Positions 21,961-34,150 are shown, numbered from the stretch's first letter. The stretch: 53,668 nucleotides of DNA from Welwitschia mirabilis (GCA_051453625.1 JBOZIK010000001.1:48331910-48385577); one strand, 5' to 3'. Notes: generated by a model not told the origin, from the letters alone. Numbers and translations are program-made.

Positions 21961-23830
21961 AAGCCTTTCATAGTATCAAACTTTCTAAAGTAATTACTAT
22001 ACCTACAAGATAATTTATCATGACCAAATCTATTGCAAAAATAACATATAGAATGTTTCTATTTATTTTACCATATTAAAAAGAACAATAGTAAGGTTGG
22101 ACATTACCTCATTTTAAAACTTTTTTCAAAAGAGTTGTTACTATTGGGAACTAAAGCCAACTTATTAGATACATTAGGCCCAAAGATAGATGAAGACAAG
22201 TATCTAATACTACTTATGTCGAAGGATGATATTTGCTTTAAAAGTATATTCTTTAAAATTTTTTTTCTATAGAAAAATTCAAAATAATATTATGTAATTT
22301 ACTAATTTTATTGAATATACACTTACATTCCTTTTCCTTTTCTTTTATAAGTTCTTGAATGTAGTTAACATCTTTTTCAAACCATGAAGTCCTATGTGCT
22401 ACTTTCTTCTTTATTAGACCAAGTTGACTTGAGGTAGATTTTTTCTACTCATTTAGCTCTTTAATATTTTTCTTAAGAAGAAAGTTTTATTTTAACATTT
22501 CTTTGCTTTCTTCAAAGAGCTCTTAGTATGCTTTCATTGGATCCTCTTCTTGTTTATCACCATTTTTTTATTCAACTTTAATCTCTTTAACTTTTGTAGT
22601 ATCATTAGCATTAATCTTGTAGAACCAATAACTCTCTTCATTACTCTTCATCCTATACATTACTTAGAGCATTCTTTAATTCTAATTCATGAGGGTTACT
22701 TAAATCAAAATTAAAAGCATCATTTACCTTTGTGATATATGCCACATCATGAAAGGTGAGTGTTAGAAAAAATAACTTGTCGTTACTTTGAGTATTCTCT
22801 TGATCTAATTAATCACTATTCTAAGTAGTCATTTTGCATCTCTTATTAGAGTTTCTTCATGCCTTCTCCTTTTTGTTATTTTAAAACTCAGTTTTCATGT
22901 GCTTAAATCCTTTACATACATAGCATAGGATACTTTTCTTTCTTGAGTTTCCCTTAGATATTTAAGATGTTGTGTCATGATCCTTTCTATTTCTCTACTT
23001 TCTATCTTCCTACATCTTATTAAACTTTCTAATGAATAAAGTAAGTTCTCCATTCATACCAAAATCAAAATTGAAAGATGAAAAACTAAAAGAATCATTA
23101 TTTTTAGAAAGAGATAAATTATTTCCATTGAGAGCCATACCTTTTCTTTTGTTACTTTTGTAAAGATGGTGTAATTCAAACATTAAGATGTTACTTAGCA
23201 ACTCGTCTAGCATGATCTTTTCAATGTTTTTTATATTTTCAATGGAAAATACCTTATTTTCATATGCCTTTGAAAGTTATCTCAGGATCTTCTCAACAAT
23301 TTGGCTTGAGTTAAGAGGTTATTCAAGCCCCCAAAGTCCATTAATGATGTCCATGAATTTGTTATTGAAGTCTATGAATGTTTCATCTTCTTGCATCTAG
23401 ATTTGCTCAAATGTGTTATTAACATTTACTTCTTTGTCTTTTTGATTTTTCTGGTTCATCCATATGTCACCTATAAACAATTCCAAATCTCTTTATTCGT
23501 AGAAACATTCCTTACCTTTTTGTAGTATTCCACATTGATATCATAGCTTATGGGATTCATGGCTTCCTTATTAAGCACAACCTTGTCTTCATCAGCATCA
23601 TCCCATCTACTTCTTGGTTTGATCACAAAAGTTTTAATATCATTATTTACTTGTACTTCCATAGAAGATTCAAATCCTTCTTTAATAACAGTCCAACAAT
23701 CAAAGCTCATGGCTTCAATACAAACTTTCATTCTAGTCTTTCATATATCATAGTTATCCCCATTAAAATATATAGGATAGTTTACTAATTAGCCTTCCAT
23801 GTTTAAATACCTATTAAATAATTAAATTAT
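21961..23830 (-). pseudogene. gag: Ty1/copia gag of element F, two zinc knuckles, decayed
   Basis: N-terminus near 23800 on the minus strand: F-N-G-D-N-Y-D-I then TGA (an expected Trp) and R-M-K. The open piece 23731-23471 is the copia gag (UBN2-type) domain, with W-x-V-I-K-E-G and N-K-E-I-W-N-C-L. The first zinc knuckle, 22925-22884, reads C-Y-V-C-K-G-F-K-H with the last Cys lost to Phe. A long charged, probably coiled linker follows. The second knuckle, 22046-22005, is complete (C-Y-F-C-N-R-F-G-H-D-K-L-S-C). Two knuckles with a charged spacer match a known plant copia gag layout. Confidence 0.7.
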
Positions 23831-23852
23831 AGTAAAATAAATCTATATTAAA

Positions 23853-23864
23853 GCTTTGATACCA
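23853..23864 (-). other. Primer-binding site of F, initiator-Met tRNA type
   Basis: Minus strand TGGTATCAAAGC against the usual copia TGGTATCAGAGC, one G-to-A change. It lies seven bases from the LTR edge. Confidence 0.8.
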
Positions 23865-23871
23865 ATATTTA

Positions 23872-24931
23872 TGAGCAGTTATCCTAGAGGAAAGGGGTAA
23901 ATAGGATAGCTAAGGTAGTTTTTACAATTTGATTATCTAACATTATATTTGCACAATGTCATCTATCATCTTAATAAATAATAGCTAGTGCCAAATTAAC
24001 TCTAATGTGAATTCATATAATTAATAATACATTTAACTATTAAGCACATAAATTTGAGTAAATAATAAAGAGCAATAAATATAAGGTAATGAAAACAAGT
24101 CTATTTTTCTTTATTCTAGCTATAACCTCTAATCACACATCCAATGGGACTTTGTAGTAGTCCTTAACCTTACAACAATATTTTACAATGATTCTCAGCT
24201 TCCAAGCTAAGTAGACTTTACAATAGTCCTCCACCTTACAACAAAACTTTATAGCAATCTTATGCCTTCAAGCAAGCTCAAATATCTTTAATTACAATAA
24301 GAGAGAATAAGAGTTGAGAGAGAATGATAGAAATAAGATAGAAGATGTGTTGTTATACAATTAGGCCCAATAATGAGAGATTCAATCTTTGTATGTGTAT
24401 TGTATGAATCTTTCCCAATACAATTATGTTAGAATTATATAGAGGATGAATTCTAGCTATTATAAATCATGATTCCAATGTACATGATTGTTGGAACTTT
24501 CAAATTGGTTAGTCATCCTTCTAAAATAACTTCCTAATGGTTATATTTTTGTCAGTAGTTATATTAGTGGACGACTTCTTCATGGATTCAGTTGACCCCT
24601 CTCACTATGTTTCTAATTCTCTCATTGAGTGATCAACCTCTAGTAGAAGTCAGTTGACCTCTATGCATTTGACTTCTAATCTTGATCAGTTAAATCCATT
24701 ATGAAAATAAAGTATTACAAAATTCTTCAGGAAGTTAACCCCCTAACAATAGGTGATCGACCCCTAGTAATAAATAGGTAATCTTCCAAGTGATTTTTCC
24801 TTCTTTCCTCCTTTTTCTTTGTGTGTCCAAGCATTTAAACATTCTTCAAGACCTAAAAAAATCAAATAAACATTTAGATTTAATCTATTAGAATTTAGTT
24901 TATCATCAATTAACAATCTAGAGATGCAACA
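23872..24931 (-). repeat. 5' LTR of element F
   Basis: Plus-sense edges are TGAGCAGTTATCC and GATGCAACA. It contains a two-unit tandem repeat of 66 bases (24148-24213 and 24214-24279, each beginning GACTTT and containing CCTTACAACAA), and a minus-strand TATA-like CTATATAAT at 24434-24442. The AGAGGAAAGGGG(T)AAATAGG edge is like that of the fragment at 42101. Confidence 0.75.
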
Positions 24932-26076
24932 TAAGACAGAGTAAATGTAATTGAAACAAAAGCAAATAAACTATATACAATTAGTTCCATTTTGCACTTA
25001 ATAAAAAATTTTAAAAGAAGTGAACAAAAACATGTTCTTTATCTTTAATGGATTTAGTTGGATACAACCTACATGTTCTTTGCTTGCTTGAAATGTTCTA
25101 CCATCCTCATATTTCAATCTGAAGATGATGACTACTCATTTTTACTTTGCTAATTAATCCTCTAATTTTAACTAGAATTGTAACTTTTAAATAAAAAGAT
25201 TATTCAATACAGTTTTCTACTCTGATCTTATCAAAATAAAATTTTCTCATCTCATATAAATTAAAGGAGACTTGCTGTAATTCCTTTTATTAAAATTTCT
25301 TTCAAATTTGGCTTAAATTATTTTCAAAGATAGCAACATCTACAATTCTAATCATTTTCCCCTTTGAAAAGCCAACATTTATTTCGATGCATTTAATACT
25401 GCCTTTAAAAATTTGAAGCCTTTGAACATAAAGAAAAAATTAACAAACTAATTCAACCTCCAAAGTAACATATTAACTTCAAATAATAACATTCCATTTG
25501 GTGCTTAGAATCTTGCTTGAAATTCCAAAAAAAGGAATTTTTTTGGTACATTCTCAATATGCTTATGTAAATTCTTTAAAAGATCAAGTCCCATATTGGA
25601 ACATAGTAAATAATAATTAAACTAATAATTATTTTAAAGAGTCACACAATTTACAAAATCAAATGCTTAATTCTTTACCTTTATTAATTGATAAATAAAT
25701 AGCCTTTTCAACACCTATAATTCTTTCTTACACACATCTATCCCATTTATGATTCTTAAAGCATTAAAAACCTAAGTATTTTTTTCAAAAAACTAACTAT
25801 ACTAGGTTACTATTAATAATAGATTTGTAATCTCAATTTATATTCCCACGACACATGATTTTAATTTCATTAGCATTTATTCTCCCATCTTAACAATTAC
25901 AAATATCATTTGAAGTATGAAGCATATCTTTCACACCTTTTTTAGACATGTAAACTAATGTGGCATCATTTGCATAAGAAAATTTATTAGCAAATCATCC
26001 ATCTTAGTAAATTGATCTATGTAGTATTATGCATCCATTTCTATAATTCATTAATAAAAATTCCAAATAAGGTAAG
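24932..26076 (-). pseudogene. LINE reverse transcriptase, C-terminal part (minus)
   Basis: Just left of element C the minus strand reads L-F-G-I-F-I-N-E-L, the start of the RT palm, and then Y-A-N-D-A-T-L-V at 25976-25962, the Y-A-D-D box with the first Asp changed to Asn. Continuing, S-K-K-G-V-K-D-M-L fits the region after the box in non-LTR elements. Further left, recognisable pieces thin out; F-F-G-I-S-S at about 25530 may belong to it. No poly(A) tail was identified. The N-terminal part is at 33171-34150 on the far side of C. Confidence 0.7.
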
Positions 26077-27090
26077 CAATAGAAAACCAACTTATCGCAT
26101 TTGACATATGATTTAGAGTGTGTTTTTAGGTCCTTTTTACATGTTTAACACTCAAATTAATCACTTTTAATGTTAAGGACTAAAATAAAGAATCAAACAT
26201 AATTTGAATAAAAATTGAGTTATAGAGAATTTGAGAATAGCACAAGGCTTATGGCAGTGGCAAGAAAGACACATGATAGTGACATGATGGTGACATTAAA
26301 GACATATGGCAATAGCATCGATTGGTAAAGGCATCATGATCTAAAGGACAAAAGTTGGAAGCATCATGTAAAACTTTGCCTAACACAAGAAGATGAAAAT
26401 TACACTTAATGCAATAAGATGAGAAATCTTATCCATCCTACCTAGACTATGTGATAAAAAGTGTAACTGTTCAAGTGTAATCACCACCTACTACTACAAG
26501 AAAAAGGATCATAACCACCTCAATCCTACCCTTTCCTATAAAAGGGCATTAATCCCTCATTTATAAGCATTTCTATTTTGACATCAAAGTATTTCTAATA
26601 TAGGATAAACTTGGGTAAGAATATCCATCTACTAGTAAAAAGGACTACCTTGGTATTAGGCAATGTATCCTCCGTTGAGAAGTTATTATTTGTGAGTTGG
26701 TGTATGAGCATTATTAATCTCTTCAATGATTTCCCTCTCTTATCTTTCTTATAGTTTATATTGGTTGTAATTAAAGTGACATTAATTTGTAGTTGATATA
26801 GATTATAAGGACCAATCTAGATGACATAAGATTAGTTAAATTAGTTAAAACTTGCACTTAGGAGTTGCATTACCATATCATTGTATTTCATCTTTTGTAC
26901 TAGCTATTTTTATAAATTATTCTCCTTTATTTATCGTTTCTAAATAAGTGGGTCTTCTTCAATTCATTTTCTTCTTTAGATTTTTGAACCCATATTGACT
27001 TACTCTATATCTTGTGTGTTTGATTTTCATTATTTGAGAATGTTTTTAAATCTAATTTACAGATTAGGTAAGCACAAATAAAACACAACA
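26077..27090 (+). repeat. 5' LTR of element C
   Basis: Aligned with 32138-33170. The edge reads CAATAG where the other copies read TGATAG, so the exact first base is uncertain by a few bases. It ends AAACACAACA before TTT and the primer site. It contains the GTATTAGGCAATGTATCCTC block shared with A and D, and the hairpin arms CTTATA (26748-26753) / TATAAG (26804-26809). Confidence 0.75.
26537..26544 (+). promoter_or_regulatory. TATA box of the C LTR
   Basis: TATAAAAG in CCTATAAAAGGGC, conserved at 32601-32608 in the right LTR, with TATATAAA at 31272-31279 in the internal LTR. Confidence 0.6.
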
Positions 27091-27093
27091 TTT

Positions 27094-27111
27094 TGGTGCT
27101 CTTGGCAAGGA
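27094..27111 (+). other. Primer-site-like segment of C
   Basis: TGGTGCTCTTGGCAAGGA, four bases after the LTR. It keeps the frame of the tRNA-Asp site with six mismatches, so the tRNA call is weak while the position is right. Confidence 0.45.
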
Positions 27112-27529
27112 GACACTTAATATTGTTAAGAAGAAAGTAATTCTTTAGAGGATTATGTTCTACATCAAATTCAAGATAATATTGTTTTTTGAATGTATTA
27201 CTTTGTTTTAGTGTTGTACATTACTTCCAAGTCCTTGGGTTTCTAAGTTTTGCTTGCTTAATCTTTTATTAAGTGAAATATAGTTTTTCAATTTTCTTTA
27301 TAACAAGTTTTATTTTAAGTAGTTAGATTTTTTTAGTAGTTAATTTAATAATTGGTCCACTCCTTATGCTTTAACGTGATTTTGGAAATTTCTATCTAAA
27401 ATATTCATATATTACATACCATTTTGGTGTTGTTAAAGCTTGGTCCTATGGAAGACAAAATATATCTCTGTGAAATTTTTATATAAATAAGAAAGAAATT
27501 GCCATTAGAAATGATGCTTATATGTAGGA

Positions 27530-28990
27530 AAAAACCTCTACATGAAGTTCTTGCTTAAAAAAGAAGGAATTTACAATTGAAAAACAAGTCCATGAATGAT
27601 AAGAAATTTTTACATGAAATTATTACAAAAAGTAGGAAAAACAAGTCTATTCAAGAAATATTAACTAAAAAAAAGAATAACTTACCTTTTAAGGATGTTG
27701 TAGAAACTAGGACATATTCCTCTTTTTAATCTTCCTTCTTTTCCCCTTTCTCTTTTCAATTTTTCTATTTTTGGGCTTCTTTTAAGTATGAGCCTAAACA
27801 TACTTTATCTTTTAGAGAAGAAATTTACAATCAATTTGGAAAACCCCAATCATCTCCTATAAAGAACTATGAAGAATATATATATTCCCTATAGAAATAT
27901 CTTTATTAATATATAAACTAAAGTAAAAATTTCAATAATAATGTGGAGAGACTAGTGGAAGTTATTATACAAATCTATGGGAGACAGTAACAATCTCAAG
28001 CCTACCCAATTATTTCTATCACATTCCACCTTAAGAATGATGAGGAGGACTTAGAAACAAGTAGCAACAATTCTTGCTTTAAAAGATAAAATGATATTTT
28101 AGATTAATTACAACTATTCCATCCATTAGAAGATGGCCAAAATGAGGACAATGATAATTTAATTCAATAAATAGATAAGAATGATGAGGATGATATAAAA
28201 ATACTAGATCATATCACCAATCTTTACTTTTGTTTTTTTAAATGTAATGTGAAAGAAGTATCAACTCAATAAAAATTAAACAATCTCTTAATACATGATG
28301 AAGATGATGAGTGTATTTTTCTTTGTGAGCTTATTGAGGAATTTAACAACTTAAATAATGATAGCAATACTCAATAAAATAATGATGACTTGAATGACGA
28401 AGATGAAGATATAGTTGAACATAATAGTGAAGGAAGTAAAGAAACCATTCAATAAAGTAATGATGAAGACAACAATGAGAAGAAGAGAAATAATGAAGAA
28501 CCCATGGAGATTTAGCTAAATTTAATAGAGGATAGACTTATTCCTTTAAAGACAATAATCCAACCTTAAGAGTCTACTCGTGTTTCTCCACGACTTTCAC
28601 TTGTGCTTTCATGTAAAACCCCAAATAACAATCTTTCTTTTACTTCTACTCCTACATTAACTTGTGATCTTAATAATGGTAATATTTTTTTAGCTCTTTC
28701 ATTTATACTTTCAAGGAAAATTTAAAATATTATTCTTTCTAGTAACTCTAATTCTAAATTACTTGCTATTTTTGGAAAACATGAATTGGAAATTCATGGA
28801 ATTTTAAATTTGGAAAAGACTTACCTTATTGATTTAAATTCATTTATTAAGTCAAATCTTAATAAAGTTCTTAATCTTACTAAACATGTCCTTATCAATC
28901 ATCCTAAGAAGCCTCCTAACATTTCTTGATTCTATTCTCTGAGTAGTGCTATTGATTAATCATGGAATGATAATTATATTTTACATCAAT
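27530..28990 (+). pseudogene. Unidentified acidic ORF of element C
   Basis: One frame can be followed for several hundred codons with scattered TAA/TAG/TGA. The start region has a repeated pattern (K-P-L-H-E-V-L and K-F-L-H-E-I-I, then S-I-Q-E-I-L). At about 27783 there is K-Y-E-P-K-H-T-L-S-F-R-E-E. From about 28100 to 28510 the frame is very rich in Asp, Glu and Asn (runs such as N-D-D-L-N-D-E-D-E-D). The last part (about 28770-28930) contains G-K-H-E-L-E-I-H-G. I find no zinc knuckle, protease, RT or integrase motif, and I do not recognise the family. It may be a gag-like or element-specific protein. Confidence 0.45.
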
Positions 28991-30727
28991 TTAATAAAAG
29001 ATTATTTTTTAATGAAATTTATCAATTCTTCATATCTTATTTAGCTTGTGAAATTTGTGTTATTAAGGTGCTATTAGTATATTTCTTTAACTATCATTAG
29101 ATTTTATTTAAAAATGATCATATTCCTTTCATGTTTGATCAATTAGTTTCCATATGATTTGTTCCTTATTTTTCTGATAAATTTCAATGCCATAATTAGG
29201 TTGAAAGATCTATCATTTTGGCATAGGAATAATTGTAAAGCAAAGGAACTACATTCTACTTAAACAAATTAATTTAGTAGAGACTCTTTCCTTGAGGATA
29301 TGTTCACCACTTATGTAAATGTCATTATTCAAATAGTTTCCCTTTTCCAACAACTATTAACTTGATTTTACTTCAGTTTTTCATTATGTAGTAAGTTTAA
29401 GCATTTTTAGGAGTTTTTAATTTATGGATGATCAATTTGATGTTAGAAAATTAAAAGGCATTCAAACACTTATTAACTATCATTCTAGGAGATGAAAATA
29501 TAATTAGTTAGATTTTTCATATTATATGATTTGTCTATTTATTAATTTAATTTTTATTAAGGCTATAAGTTATTAGTACTTTGATAATGCATAAGTTACT
29601 TTTCATATTTGTAAAGGAAAAAAGAAAAGAAAAATGTGAAAAAGAAAAAGAAAAGAGAGATAAGAAAGAGGAAAATAAAAAGGAAAATAATTCTTAAAAG
29701 AAGAATGAAATATCAATTTTTACTATGAAAACACTTTTAATAATTACTCCTAATTTATCTTGAGGATTACTACACCGAGGGCAAAGTTGCTCAACTGCCT
29801 ATGTTCTATCTAACAGGTTCCACAACTTGTGATAAAGAATACAATCTAAAATGAGGTACACCTTGAAGTGTGTCATTATTATCACATTTTCAAGTATTAT
29901 TAGTTTGTAGCCATCTTTTAAGTTAATGTTTGAGACTATAGCTACTGTATGTCAATATTAGTTAATACATTGTCATTTTTGTCCATTCTATTCAAATAGA
30001 ATCATGATGTTTTACTAATTAATAATTATATATCTTTAATTAGGAATTAAAAAATATTGGTGAGTGATCAATTTCAAATATAATATGGTCTAATGTAATG
30101 AGTTTGTTTCTATACATTAAGTTAGATAATTTTAAAGTTATTAACTGTAGTTTTTTTATTTATCATAGGACCATAAAATTAGAGTAATCAATTTGATGTT
30201 TAGAAAGAGATTTGCATTTTTTATTTCAAATAAAATATTAGATTTTAAGAGGTTAGCATTTAGAATTCAAGTAATTCAATGTTTGTTTTCATGATTCTTG
30301 AACTTGCTTTAGTTTATTTCCTTTTTCTTTTTTATTTTATGCTTGTGTATTTCATCTCTTATTCTTAATGAATCTTTTGTAATCCTTTAGAGGCTAAAGT
30401 ACATTATTATTATTTTTCTATATTTTTAAATTTCAATTCATGAATGATTCTAGTTGGAGGCTCATTTATATGGAACTTTTTAGATGTAATTCATTGGATC
30501 TTTCAGAAATAATTTTTTATATGAAATTATGTTTTTCATAAGCTTAAATCATATGTTTGAACTTAATGCATATATTTTTGTAATGATTATTTTGAATGAG
30601 ATGCACTTTATGTTTAATAATGTAATTTTCTTAAAGTAATATCTTTCATCTCCTCTCCAAAGTGGCTAGCTTCCATGATTTTATGCTTGTTTTATGAGGG
30701 ATTAACAAACACTCAATTGGAGGGCTA
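28991..30727 (+). other. Interior spacer of element C
   Basis: Weakly coding-like to about 29370, then AT-rich without a frame. 30461-30727 is repeated almost exactly after the 100-N gap (31873-32137) and is the 3' end of the interior, ending GGAGGGCTA before an LTR. Confidence 0.45.
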
Positions 30728-31772
30728 TGATAGATGGCCAACTTATCACATTTAACATATGATGGGGAGTGTATTTTTAGGTTTTTTTATGAGTTTAATG
30801 CTCAAATTAATAATTTTTAATATCAAGGATCAAAGATAAAGAATTAAGCATAACTTGGATTAAAATTATGTAATTATGAAGCATTTGAGAAAGCACTAGT
30901 AAATGAAGTAATCAGATTCCACTTTCCACTAGAAGACAAAGCATTAAAAGATAAATCATAAAGGATAAAATGCTTGAGGAGATAACTATATTCCACATAT
31001 CACCATATTCCTAGAAGTCCATATGGCAGGCAGTTAAGAAAAGGAAATGACTACCTACCTTATTCTATATATCACCAAATTCCAAAAAATATAAATGGAA
31101 ATAACCATTAAATAATCATTACATCTATTACTATATTTATATCTTTGTCACTTACCTGCTACTATATGATGAACTTGGTGGATGATAAAGAATCAAATTT
31201 TATTTTAAGCTAAAATTGTAATGTAACTATTCTAGTTTGTTCTTCACCTAAATTAGTCCATCATCTAAACCTATATAAACCTCCTTAGGCCTTCCATTTT
31301 TTGATCTCTCTTTTGGCATTCAAGTGCCTATGAAATTGGAGTAGGGCAAGAAAATACATTCGCTTATGAGAAGGACTACTTGATATTAGGCTATGTATCC
31401 TTCATTAAGGAGTTGTTACTTGTAAGTAGATGTAATGAAGTATATTTTGTTAAAATTTAATAAAGTATGGTTTTGTTTTCTCAAACTCTCTCTCTATATA
31501 TATATTTCTTATACTTTATGTTGATGTCATGTAATACTCCTATAAATTAAATCTAATTTTGATATAGATTATGGGATCCAACTTGGATGAAAAAAAAATT
31601 GATAAACATGTTAGTTAATTGCATTTAGGATTTAAAATTTGTATTTTCATCTCATTGCATTTGCACTTCCATTTGTTTGATTCCATTGAATTTCATGATT
31701 TTCATTAATTATTTTTATTTTTAAAAGATTAAAAATAAATTTCTCTCTATCCACTCCTCCCTTCCCTCCTCC
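30728..31772 (+). repeat. Internal LTR copy of the C family, truncated by a gap
   Basis: Starts TGATAGATGGCCAACTTATC like the other C LTRs and has the same TATA, R and U5 order, but its middle is quite diverged. It breaks off about 130 bases before its expected end, in a pyrimidine run next to the N gap. Confidence 0.65.
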
Positions 31773-31872
31773 NNNNNNNNNNNNNNNNNNNNNNNNNNNN
31801 NNNNNNNNNNNNNNNNNNNNNNNNNNNNNNNNNNNNNNNNNNNNNNNNNNNNNNNNNNNNNNNNNNNNNNNN
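31773..31872. other. Assembly gap, exactly 100 N
   Basis: The sequence to the right restarts from a match to 30461, about 1.3 kb upstream. Confidence 0.9.
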
Positions 31873-32137
31873 GCTCATTTATATGGAACTTTTTAGATGT
31901 AATTCATTGGATCTTTCAGAAATAATTTTTTATATGAAATTGTGTTTTTCATAAGCTTAAATCATATGTTTGAACTTAATGCATATATTTTTTTAATGGC
32001 TATTTTGAATGATTACACTTTATGTTTAATAATGTAATTATCTTAAAGTGTTATCTTTCATCTTCTATCTAAGTTGGCTAGCTTCCATGCTTTCTGTTGC
32101 CTTTTTTAAGGACTGACAAATGCTCAGCGAGAGGCTA
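31873..32137 (+). repeat. Second copy of the 3' interior end of C
   Basis: Over 90% identical by eye to 30461-30727 for the first 200 bases, including GGATCTTTCAGAAATAATTT. It ends AAGGACTGACAAATGCTCAG and the purine tract before the 3' LTR. Confidence 0.75.
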
Positions 32138-33170
32138 TGATAGGTAGCCAATCTGTTGCATTTAACATATGGTTGAGAGTGAAATATAGTTTTTTTAACA
32201 TGTTTAACACTTAAATTAACCACTTTTAATGTTAAGGATTAAATATAAAGAATCAAGCATAATTTGGATTAAAATTGAGTACTTACAGATCATTTGAGAA
32301 AAGCATGTGGCTTGTGACAGTGGTGCAGGAACCACACATGGCAGTGAAATAGTGGTAATATTGAAGACACATGAAGATATAATCGATTAGTAGAGGCATC
32401 ATGATCCAAAGATCATATGTTGAACTCATCATGAAAAACTCCATATAATACAAGAAGACAAAGATTCACCTAATTCTATAAGACAAGGAATCATATCTAT
32501 CTTAGCAAGGCTATGTAATAAAAAGTGTAACCACCTAATTGTAATAAACACCGACTACTATAAGGCAAAGGCTCCCAACTACCTCAATCATATCCTTTCT
32601 TATAAAAGTACCTTAAGCTCTCATTTGTAAGCATCTCTCTTTTAATATCAAAGTTATTGCAACATAGGAACAACTCAAACAAGGAGATCCATCTACTTAT
32701 GAGAAGGAATACCTTAGCGTTGTTACTGAATCCTTCATTAATAATTTGTCATTTATAAGTGGGTGTTATTAGCATTATTGATTAATAAAATTGACTATGT
32801 TTCTTCTATGATTTATTTATCTTATCTTCCTTGTAGTTTATACTAGTTGTAATTAAAGTGACATTAATTTATAGTGGACATAGATTATAATAGATAATTT
32901 AAATGATAATAGATTGGTTAAATTAGTTAAAATTTTCATTTAGAAGTTGCATTTCCATCTCATTTTGTTTCATCTTTTGCATTATTTATTTTTATAGTCT
33001 CTTCTCCTTTACTTCTCTTTTTCAAAGAATTAGGTCTTCTTCAACCCATTTTCTTCTTTAAGTTTATGAAACTAGATTGACTTACTCTATATATTGTGTG
33101 TTTTCTTCCCTTTGTTTAAGAATTTTTTGAGATCTAACTTGTAGATTAGGTAAGCACAACACATAACACA
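32138..33170 (+). repeat. 3' LTR of element C
   Basis: Starts TGATAGGTAGCC and ends CATAACACA, 1033 bp. It pairs with 26077-27090. The LINE frame resumes immediately after it. Confidence 0.75.
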
Positions 33171-34150
33171 ATAGTAGGAAAAAGAGAACATTCTTGTTTT
33201 ACTTCAATTTCACTCAAAATTTCAAAACACACTTTTGAGTTATCTTCAAAAATAATGATAACTTCTTAATATAATTTTTAAATGTTAAAAAGGATATTTG
33301 TAAGCATACTATCTTAAATAGACAATACCATCAATTTACCTGCATAAGCCTTTTAGAAATCAACAAAGTGAATGAAAATATTCTTTCCAAATTTCTTCAC
33401 AAAATTCAAGTAATAATGAAGAGTGACTAAGTAGTCAATATTAGAATGATTTTAATAAAGTCCTACCTATGAAATCACTCTTATTTTATTTTCATCTATT
33501 CACTTGTAAACTCTTCTTTCCAATATATTTTCTAAAAGCTTAGGGAAAAAAGTGTTAATGATAATAAGTTTAGCATTATTCAAATATAATTTATGCATTT
33601 TTTTGAATAAAATCACATCTTTGCTAGTTTTCCATTTTTCTATCTATAAGTGCATGAAGACTTTCATTTTTTTTATATTGCTTCATAAATAGGAATCCCC
33701 CTTATTTAAGTAATTATAAATGACTAAAGCTATCCATTTCTTTATTACTACTAAGTTTTTAAATAACTTTTACAACTTCATTTGAAATTATGTAGATTTT
33801 GACATACAAAAATGACATGCACTTTCTTATTTTCTTGGAACTAAGAAGATTTTCAAAGAAGTATTTAATTTTCTTAAAGGAAAACTTTAAGTCCTCTTTC
33901 TTACAATTTTAAAATAACTACCAATTTATTTTTGGGTCATTTATAATAACCTAAATAAATTGAGCTTATTGCTATTTTATAAAAGCAAGCTTCTTATTTT
34001 GAATTAATCTCTTATAAGATTTTATTGCTACATTTATTTATTCATGCATTTGCCTTTTTATCTCTAGCATTTTTTTTATTATTTATTAAATCATATTTTA
34101 TTAACTATTTTTTCTTTATATTTATTTACTTCTTTGGAAACCTATAAAAG
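33171..34150 (-). pseudogene. LINE reverse transcriptase, N-terminal part (minus)
   Basis: On the minus strand, reading leftwards: K-L-L-E-N-I-L-E-R-R-V-Y-K near 33540, then H-F-V-D-F, a TAG and K-A-Y at 33370-33340 (the D-F-x-K-A-F motif carrying the first catalytic Asp), then V-C-F-E-I-L and C-S-L-F-P-T at the border with C. This order (finger motif, D-F-K-A-F, S-P-T-L-F, Y-A-D-D) is that of non-LTR retrotransposon RT. An endonuclease domain upstream was not found; beyond about 33900 the frame fades. Confidence 0.7.

Larger units (their letters stand above)
20753..24931 (-). mobile_element. Element F: minus-strand Ty1/copia-type element with gag but no visible pol
   Basis: 5' LTR 23872-24931, initiator-Met primer site 23853-23864 and gag down to about 21960, then about 950 bases of non-coding sequence, a purine tract (21012-21024 on the minus strand) and a truncated 3' LTR (20753-21011). 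Protease, integrase, RT and RNase H are absent, so it is either a deletion derivative or a gag-only non-autonomous element. The 3' LTR is cut by the end of element D, meaning D inserted into it. Confidence 0.7.
26077..33170 (+). mobile_element. Element C: LTR retrotransposon without pol (LARD-like), inserted in the LINE
   Basis: LTRs at 26077-27090 and 32138-33170 share their whole length, including TATAAAAG and the TGTAGATTAGGTAAGCACAA tail. A primer-site-like segment follows the left LTR. The interior holds an unidentified acidic ORF, a long spacer and a third, internal LTR copy (30728-31772) next to a 100-N gap. The 3' end motif AAGGACTGACAAATGCTCAG..GAGAGGCTA and the R/U5 hairpin link it to the A/D family, so it may be a non-autonomous partner of Athila-like elements. 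A target duplication could not be fixed; ATAG occurs at both edges. Confidence 0.65.

Noticed and set aside
23188-23753. Plus-strand frames at 23188-23400 and 23550-23753
   Set aside because: They lie opposite the minus-strand copia gag of F, which has domain support.
30461-32137. A true tandem duplication inside element C
   Set aside because: The copies flank an exactly 100-N gap, as at four other places, so an assembly cause must be excluded first; kept only as an observation.
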